Positions 6,419 to 10,530 of a stretch of 10,530 nucleotides of DNA are shown piece after piece. A program made the position numbers and the translations under genes. Under the pieces are notes generated by a model. The model was given only the letters and a program-made list of their open reading frames with translations, made no database searches and was not told the origin of the DNA. Every line of letters starts with the position of its first letter. The first letter of the stretch is position 1. The stretch spans positions 1-10,530 of the forward strand of contig DAOTTO010000480.1 in NCBI GenBank assembly GCA_034437895.1, given 5' to 3'. Source of the stretch: JANRLJ01 sp034437895. Lineage in GTDB: Bacteria; Chloroflexota; Anaerolineae; Aggregatilineales; Phototrophicaceae.

Positions 6419-9034
6419 TTATTGTACTTCATTCTGGGCAATAACGGGTAAGCGCACAATAAAACTGGTATGATGCCCCGGAACGCTTTCCACATTGATC
6501 GTACCGCCGACATTTTCGACCACTTCTCGGCAAATATGAAGCCCAAGCCCAGTCCCTTCGCCAACCGGTTTCGTCGTAAAGAACGGGCTAAAGATTTGTG
6601 GACGGATATTTTCTGGAATACCGGGTCCATTGTCCCATACGACTACGTTGATGCACTTGCGTTCTGGGACGAAATAAACTTCAATGCCAATTTTTCCATC
6701 TTCCCAGCCAATCAGGGCATCATGCGCGTTCATCAATAAGTTCAGCCAAATATCATCCAGTGTCCCTTTAATCGCCAACACCGCAGGCAGAGGATCATCC
6801 GGCAAATTCGCAATAATCCGAATATTCGCTCGCTCAATGTGGGTTTGCATCAAGGAAAGAATCCCTCTGACGGTATCCACTACATCAACCATTTCGGGGA
6901 TAGCATTGGGATCGTGCGGACGCGCAATCGCCAACAAACGACGTGCGACATTCGCCGCCCGCTTCCCAGCGCGATGAATTGCCGTCAGCGCAGAATAATT
7001 TCGGCTTGTCGGCGCTTCGTCCATCAGCATCAATTCGGTATCGACAATAATGGTCGTCAACGGATTATTGATCTGATGCGCCACCACCGCCGCCAACTCG
7101 CCCATTGCCGAAAGCCGCGCTGTTTGAACAAGACGTTCTTGGGTGTCTTTTAAGTCACGCAGACTTTTGCCAAGATCGCGCACAAGTGTTGAATTTTCCA
7201 GCGCGGTTGCCGCCTGGCCCACAATCGCCTGGGTGAGATGCGTTTCGCCTTCATTAAAAACACGACTGCGCTCGGTATCTGCGAAAAGAATAAGCCCTTC
7301 TACTTTGCCGCGCTGCACAAGCGGCACACCAATCACGGAGCGGCTGACGGCTTTATCCATCAATGATTTATAAGCCGCTGTAATCTTATTATCAGCACCT
7401 TGATAGACCAACGTTTGGCTTTGCATCGCGGCCAACAATTCCTGATGCTGGGTCAAATCCAGCACAGAATAAGGTGGCTCAAGCCACAACCCACTGCCAA
7501 CCCGTGCCTGAATGGTGAGGGTCGCGCCCCCTTTAGCCAATAGCGAAAGATCGCACCAATCTGCCTCAGTCATCTGATTAATTTTGGCAGCCAGCCGATA
7601 AATATCCGCCGCATGAAACTGCTCATTTTGATTACTAAGATTAACCAGACATTCGATGCCAATATTACGCGCCCGTTGAATCATATCCGCAGGGGGCGGT
7701 TCATCGGGGGGATGCACAAAGAAACAGCGCAGCGCTCCGAGTACCTGCTTATCGGAACGGATCGGGATCATCAGCATCGCGGCTGCCCCGACCTGTTCTA
7801 GGTACATTTTCTCGTTAGACGTAACTGGATCATCCCGATTTAACCAGCGATGACGGTCATTTTCCAACGTGGCCTTAAGCATCGGCTGCCGCCCCAGTTC
7901 CATAACCGGGGCCTGCCCTGCCCGCCAGATCGAACGATGGTAACGGGCCAGCGTAGTGAGGCGGTTCCCGTCTTTATCCAATTTAAGGATTTCTGTGTAG
8001 CCCACATCAATCACATTCGCCAATTGTAAGCAAATCGTCGGGACGATTTCCTGCATCGACAGCGAGGCATTCATCACTTGGCTCGCCCCGACCAAGGTTT
8101 GCAATTCACGGGCGTGTTCGAGGCTTTCTTGATGGATGCGGGCGTTCTCGATGGCAATTGCCGCAAAAGAAGAGAGATTAATCAATAACTGCTGCTGATG
8201 CACATCAAACAGGTCTTTCTTGGTTTTGTTATTCACGCCAAGAACACCAATTGGTTTGCCTTTAACCAAAATCGGCACGTAAAGCAGCGAATTGACCAAA
8301 TGCTCGGTCTTCACTTTTTGTGGGCCGCTTGCGCCAATTAGCACGGGCTGCCCTGTACTGAAGACTTCACCCGGCAGTGTGCCTTTTTCTTTCACACGGA
8401 AGTTACTGGCGATTTCGACATCAATGCCGACTTTGGCACGGAGGTACAAATCGCCATCTTCACCCGGCATGAGGATAAGACCTTCTTCAGCATTCGTTAA
8501 ATGCCGCGCCGCCTCGACCACACGATTCAGCACTTCGGTTAAATCCAGCACTTCCGCCAGCGATTTGCTCAAGGCGAATAAAGTGCGGATTTCGTCCATC
8601 CGCCGCGAGAGAATATCGTCCTCGGCAGGTTGGTGCATAATCGGCATGACCCGCGTTGTCTCTGTGGGCGAGAGTTCCAGCGCTTCCATCACACTGTTTA
8701 AAATACTTTTTTGTTCCAGCGTCGTCACGATGGTATCTGCCAAACGATTAGCATGAACGGCATCTTCCGAATCCGCAGCAACCGCCACCATCGGAGTCCG
8801 TATCCCTTTTTGTACCAACGCATCAATCGTGCGTGACCCAGAGTGACGGTCAATCATAGCGACATCCACCAACAGCGCATCAAATTGGCTGTGTTGGATG
8901 GCATAAAAAGCCTCACGATGGTTGTAAGCACTCTGAACTAAAAATCGGCTCGGCGGCAGCGCTTGCTGCACCTGCTGGATAACATCAAAATCTCCAGCGA
9001 TCAAAAGAATGGGATGGGCGTTTTCTCTTGCCAT
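6419..9034 (-). CDS. soluble histidine kinase: degenerate receiver, three GAF domains, HisKA-HATPase
   Basis: An 871-residue protein with no transmembrane segment or signal peptide, so it should be a cytoplasmic sensor. Residues 8-120 have a receiver-like fold that keeps D57 (LLVDVAM) but has AG for the acidic pair and lacks the conserved Thr and Lys. Three GAF-type regions follow at about 150-300, 310-470 and 475-615; the first is clearest (GTLPGEVFSTGQPVLI, LYVPILVKGKPIGVLGV, AIAIENARI). They would bind a small ligand or chromophore, but the ligand cannot be told from sequence. HisKA is at about 635-705 with phospho-acceptor H653 in VAHQINNPL. HATPase_c has an N-box LNLLMNAHDAL (N769), G1 DNGPGIP (801-807), F-box FSPFFTTKP and G2 GEGTGLGL (825-832). 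The histidine is followed by Gln, not the usual Glu. The start ATG is 5 bp past the PspA-like gene's stop and has no clear Shine-Dalgarno, so translation is probably coupled. Confidence 0.93.
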   Translation of the reverse strand: MARENAHPILLIAGDFDVIQQVQQALPPSRFLVQSAYNHREAFYAIQHSQFDALLVDVAMIDRHSGSRTIDALVQKGIRTPMVAVAADSEDAVHANRLADTIVTTLEQKSILNSVMEALELSPTETTRVMPIMHQPAEDDILSRRMDEIRTLFALSKSLAEVLDLTEVLNRVVEAARHLTNAEEGLILMPGEDGDLYLRAKVGIDVEIASNFRVKEKGTLPGEVFSTGQPVLIGASGPQKVKTEHLVNSLLYVPILVKGKPIGVLGVNNKTKKDLFDVHQQQLLINLSSFAAIAIENARIHQESLEHARELQTLVGASQVMNASLSMQEIVPTICLQLANVIDVGYTEILKLDKDGNRLTTLARYHRSIWRAGQAPVMELGRQPMLKATLENDRHRWLNRDDPVTSNEKMYLEQVGAAAMLMIPIRSDKQVLGALRCFFVHPPDEPPPADMIQRARNIGIECLVNLSNQNEQFHAADIYRLAAKINQMTEADWCDLSLLAKGGATLTIQARVGSGLWLEPPYSVLDLTQHQELLAAMQSQTLVYQGADNKITAAYKSLMDKAVSRSVIGVPLVQRGKVEGLILFADTERSRVFNEGETHLTQAIVGQAATALENSTLVRDLGKSLRDLKDTQERLVQTARLSAMGELAAVVAHQINNPLTTIIVDTELMLMDEAPTSRNYSALTAIHRAGKRAANVARRLLAIARPHDPNAIPEMVDVVDTVRGILSLMQTHIERANIRIIANLPDDPLPAVLAIKGTLDDIWLNLLMNAHDALIGWEDGKIGIEVYFVPERKCINVVVWDNGPGIPENIRPQIFSPFFTTKPVGEGTGLGLHICREVVENVGGTINVESVPGHHTSFIVRLPVIAQNEVQ

Positions 9035-9039
9035 AATTT

Positions 9040-9669
9040 TTAACGTTTACTCAAACGATCTCGTCTTGCGGCTAAGTCATCTTCTATCGAGTTTGGGCTG
9101 ACGGATGAAGTATCCTTATCCATGAGTGAGGTATTGATTTCTTCCTGAGCGCTTAAAAGATCATCCATTCCGGCAATCTTCTCGCGGGTATTCTTTAATA
9201 CGTCCAAAAGCGGCGCGGCGGAATCCTGTATTGGTTGGGTAGATTGATTAGCCTGGGCATGTTTGGCCTCGGCAACCGCCATTTCCAATGCGCTCACGCG
9301 CTGAATTAAGTCTTGTGTTACCAATTGATGTTCCCGAAAATCCGACTCCGCCATGCGTAACCGCTGCTCGGAGCGCTTCATCTGGTCGATCAAATAACGC
9401 GCTTGGGCTTCGTTCCCCTGCCGCACAGCCTCATCCGCCTGACCATCAAGCCGGGCAATTTCATCTTGCACAGCAGCAACTTTAGCTTGCAGCGTCCCCT
9501 CGTAAGCAACCGCCTCATTGATTCGCTGATGCAGCGCCCCAAGTTCGCGGTCAATATTTTTTCCTAGCACAAAGGAACGCCGACGCGGATCGCTCGATTC
9601 TCCATCGCCGATCACATCATTGACGCTCGATTTAAGCAGTGTGTTGATTTTTTTAAAGAGATCACTCAT
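9040..9669 (-). CDS. PspA/IM30-like coiled-coil protein
   Basis: A 209-residue, highly charged, helical protein with no membrane segment. The N-terminus MSDLFKKINTLLKSSVNDVI can form an amphipathic helix of the kind PspA/Vipp1 proteins use to bind stressed membranes. Residues of about 36-138 are a long coiled coil (RELGALHQRINEAV ... DEAVRQGNEAQARYLIDQMKRSEQRLR ... LIQRVSALEMAVAEAK), matching the PspA pattern in which helices carry an A-x-x-A-R-x-L-I-x-Q segment. The tail (141-209) is polar and acidic, then ends in a basic patch, ARRDRLSKR. PspA/IM30 proteins form ESCRT-III-like assemblies that protect membranes. The similarity is by pattern, so another coiled-coil family is possible. It lies directly upstream of the histidine kinase with a 5-bp gap, so it could report membrane state to the kinase or be controlled with it. 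There is no clear Shine-Dalgarno before the ATG. Confidence 0.72.
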   Translation of the reverse strand: MSDLFKKINTLLKSSVNDVIGDGESSDPRRRSFVLGKNIDRELGALHQRINEAVAYEGTLQAKVAAVQDEIARLDGQADEAVRQGNEAQARYLIDQMKRSEQRLRMAESDFREHQLVTQDLIQRVSALEMAVAEAKHAQANQSTQPIQDSAAPLLDVLKNTREKIAGMDDLLSAQEEINTSLMDKDTSSVSPNSIEDDLAARRDRLSKR

Positions 9670-9678
9670 ATTACATCG

Positions 9679-9708
9679 ATTCTACAACAATCTCATTTTC
9701 TTAGGCAA
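9679..9708 (-). promoter_or_regulatory. weak candidate promoter for the PspA-like/kinase/regulator run
   Basis: On the minus strand TTGCCT (9708-9703) and TAGAAT (9684-9679, five of six matches to TATAAT) are spaced by 18 bp. Transcription would start only a few bases before the PspA-like ATG, giving an almost leaderless message, which fits the lack of a Shine-Dalgarno there. The -35 is poor (four of six), and read-through from the upstream membrane-protein gene is equally possible. Confidence 0.25.
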
Positions 9709-9711
9709 ATA

Positions 9712-10530
9712 TCAATTCGGGCAGAGTCTGTCCCAAGCCAATCTATAAATCTGCATCTTACCGCCGCCTGCATTCAAAGCAGTTCTGCCATTAGATTCAA
9801 AGAGCAGACAAAGACGATCATCTTCGGTTGACACCCCCGGTATCTGGTCAGGAAAAGCCATCAAGTACCGGACATCGCGCTCACGCATCACATCCCAAAC
9901 CGCCTCAGTATCATAAATCGGCACAATCTCCAGGCTGACCAAACCGGCGATATCCAGAATAGGACGTTGTGCGAAATACCCGACAGCACCAATATCGTGT
10001 ACGGCAAGAAGTTCTTCCGGCGGGATATTCGCAGCCATCCATTCGGCAGAAGCGACCATCTCTTCATTGATGATTCGCACATCCTGACGGTATATGGTGA
10101 CTCCCAGTATACAACCAAAGTAAACGAAGGCCAAAACCGCCGAAAATGCCAGCGTGCGCGTCAAAATGCGACTTAGGGGAGATTTACGTCCATGCTGTGT
10201 TAACTGTGCTGTCCCCACCACACCAACGACGATCAATGCGGGGATGGCCGGAATGACATAACGCCCATGCTGATAAGACGCAGGCAGACGCGCCGCATAT
10301 AGCGCAATCAAGCCGATAATCCAAAGTAACGGCAGCAGAAAAAACAACGCACGTCGATTCTGACGGCTTTGCTGGAACATCGTTATCGTAAAATAAATGA
10401 CCCCCGGCAGTAAAAGAAGCTGCCCGCCCGCGATAATCGGAATAAACATCAATAACAGGCGCTGTGGATAAGTCGTCATCTGGATAATCGGCAGATGTTG
10501 CGCGTACTTCGCATCAGCCGTCGCCGGGAG
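9712..10530 (-). CDS. GT-C-type polytopic membrane glycosyltransferase, C-terminal part
   Basis: The frame is open from the right edge to a TGA at 9714-9712, giving 272 visible residues; the N-terminal part lies outside. An internal ATG at 10479 is not the true start: the 17 codons before it read LPATADAKYAQHLPIIQ, which fits the LP-T-x-x-AK loop seen in Chloroflexota GT-C/ArnT-like proteins. Four membrane helices follow at about 34-51, 61-80, 91-109 and 127-147. The third follows HGRYVIPAIP, the GRY-x-x-P-x-x-P motif common in these proteins. The soluble tail carries HDIGAVGYFAQRPILDIAGLVS (near 178-199), also characteristic. Such enzymes use polyprenyl-phosphate sugars to glycosylate lipids or surface proteins. 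The catalytic acidic residues would lie in the missing N-terminal loops, so activity cannot be checked. It is 42 bp upstream of the PspA-like gene. Confidence 0.75.
   Translation of the reverse strand, partial: LPATADAKYAQHLPIIQMTTYPQRLLLMFIPIIAGGQLLLLPGVIYFTITMFQQSRQNRRALFFLLPLLWIIGLIALYAARLPASYQHGRYVIPAIPALIVVGVVGTAQLTQHGRKSPLSRILTRTLAFSAVLAFVYFGCILGVTIYRQDVRIINEEMVASAEWMAANIPPEELLAVHDIGAVGYFAQRPILDIAGLVSLEIVPIYDTEAVWDVMRERDVRYLMAFPDQIPGVSTEDDRLCLLFESNGRTALNAGGGKMQIYRLAWDRLCPN

Noticed and set aside
6404..6420. AT-rich near-palindrome AACGGTTTTAAAACGTT between kinase and regulator
   Set aside because: The stem is mostly A-T with an unpaired base and no T-tail. It overlaps the kinase stop and looks like chance AT-rich sequence; kinase and regulator are probably co-transcribed through it.
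8292..8756. 154-codon open frame on the plus strand, Ser/Arg-rich
   Set aside because: Antisense to the first GAF region of the kinase; the Ser/Arg-rich bias is what reverse reading of this coding sequence produces.
9712..10479. Treating the ATG at 10479 as the start of a complete 255-residue protein
   Set aside because: The frame stays open to the window edge, and the residues before this ATG (LPATADAKYAQHL) fit the family, so the gene is truncated by the window rather than starting here.
1..10530. CRISPR array, tRNA or rRNA genes
   Set aside because: No regularly spaced direct repeats and no tRNA or rRNA signature were seen on either strand.

Overview
All recognisable genes in this window lie on the minus strand, so they read from the right edge to the left. 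The set of families suggests a Chloroflexota (Anaerolineae-like) bacterium: TadE/TadG pseudopilin-type proteins with a von Willebrand A domain, a soluble multi-GAF histidine kinase, OmpR-type regulators with a VW-x-YP...GD..LVR.H.RNLR signature, and a GT-C-type membrane glycosyltransferase tail. This assignment is an inference from family content only; there is no rRNA or other phylogenetic marker here.

Right part (10530 to 5658): the C-terminal part of a polytopic GT-C-like membrane protein is cut by the window edge. After a 42-bp gap comes a signalling run: a PspA/IM30-like coiled-coil protein, then 5 bp later an 871-residue cytoplasmic histidine kinase (degenerate receiver, three GAF domains, HisKA, HATPase), then an OmpR-family response regulator. 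The tight spacing suggests co-transcription of these three and a shared job, perhaps envelope-stress or redox/ligand sensing. A probable terminator follows.

Middle part (5657 to 4681): a second OmpR-family regulator of matching architecture has its own candidate promoter, which overlaps a short palindrome, and ends in a good intrinsic terminator.

Left part (4680 to 1): a surface-apparatus cluster of three proteins with TadE/TadG-like N-termini. They are a large TadE-like protein, a 926-residue TadG-like vWA protein whose start is translationally coupled to it, and the first 56 codons of a canonical TadE-like pseudopilin running off the left edge. A 134-bp nested inverted-repeat element that looks like a MITE or palindromic repeat lies between the last two genes. 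No ATPase (TadA), platform protein, prepilin peptidase or Flp pilin is visible in the window, so assignment to a complete Tad/Flp system depends on the sequence outside it.

The most interesting items are the structured repeat at 233-366, the vWA protein with its split domain and Cys-rich insertions, the PspA-like/kinase pairing, and the kinase itself (HQ instead of HE at the phosphorylation site, receiver domain with most active-site residues lost).
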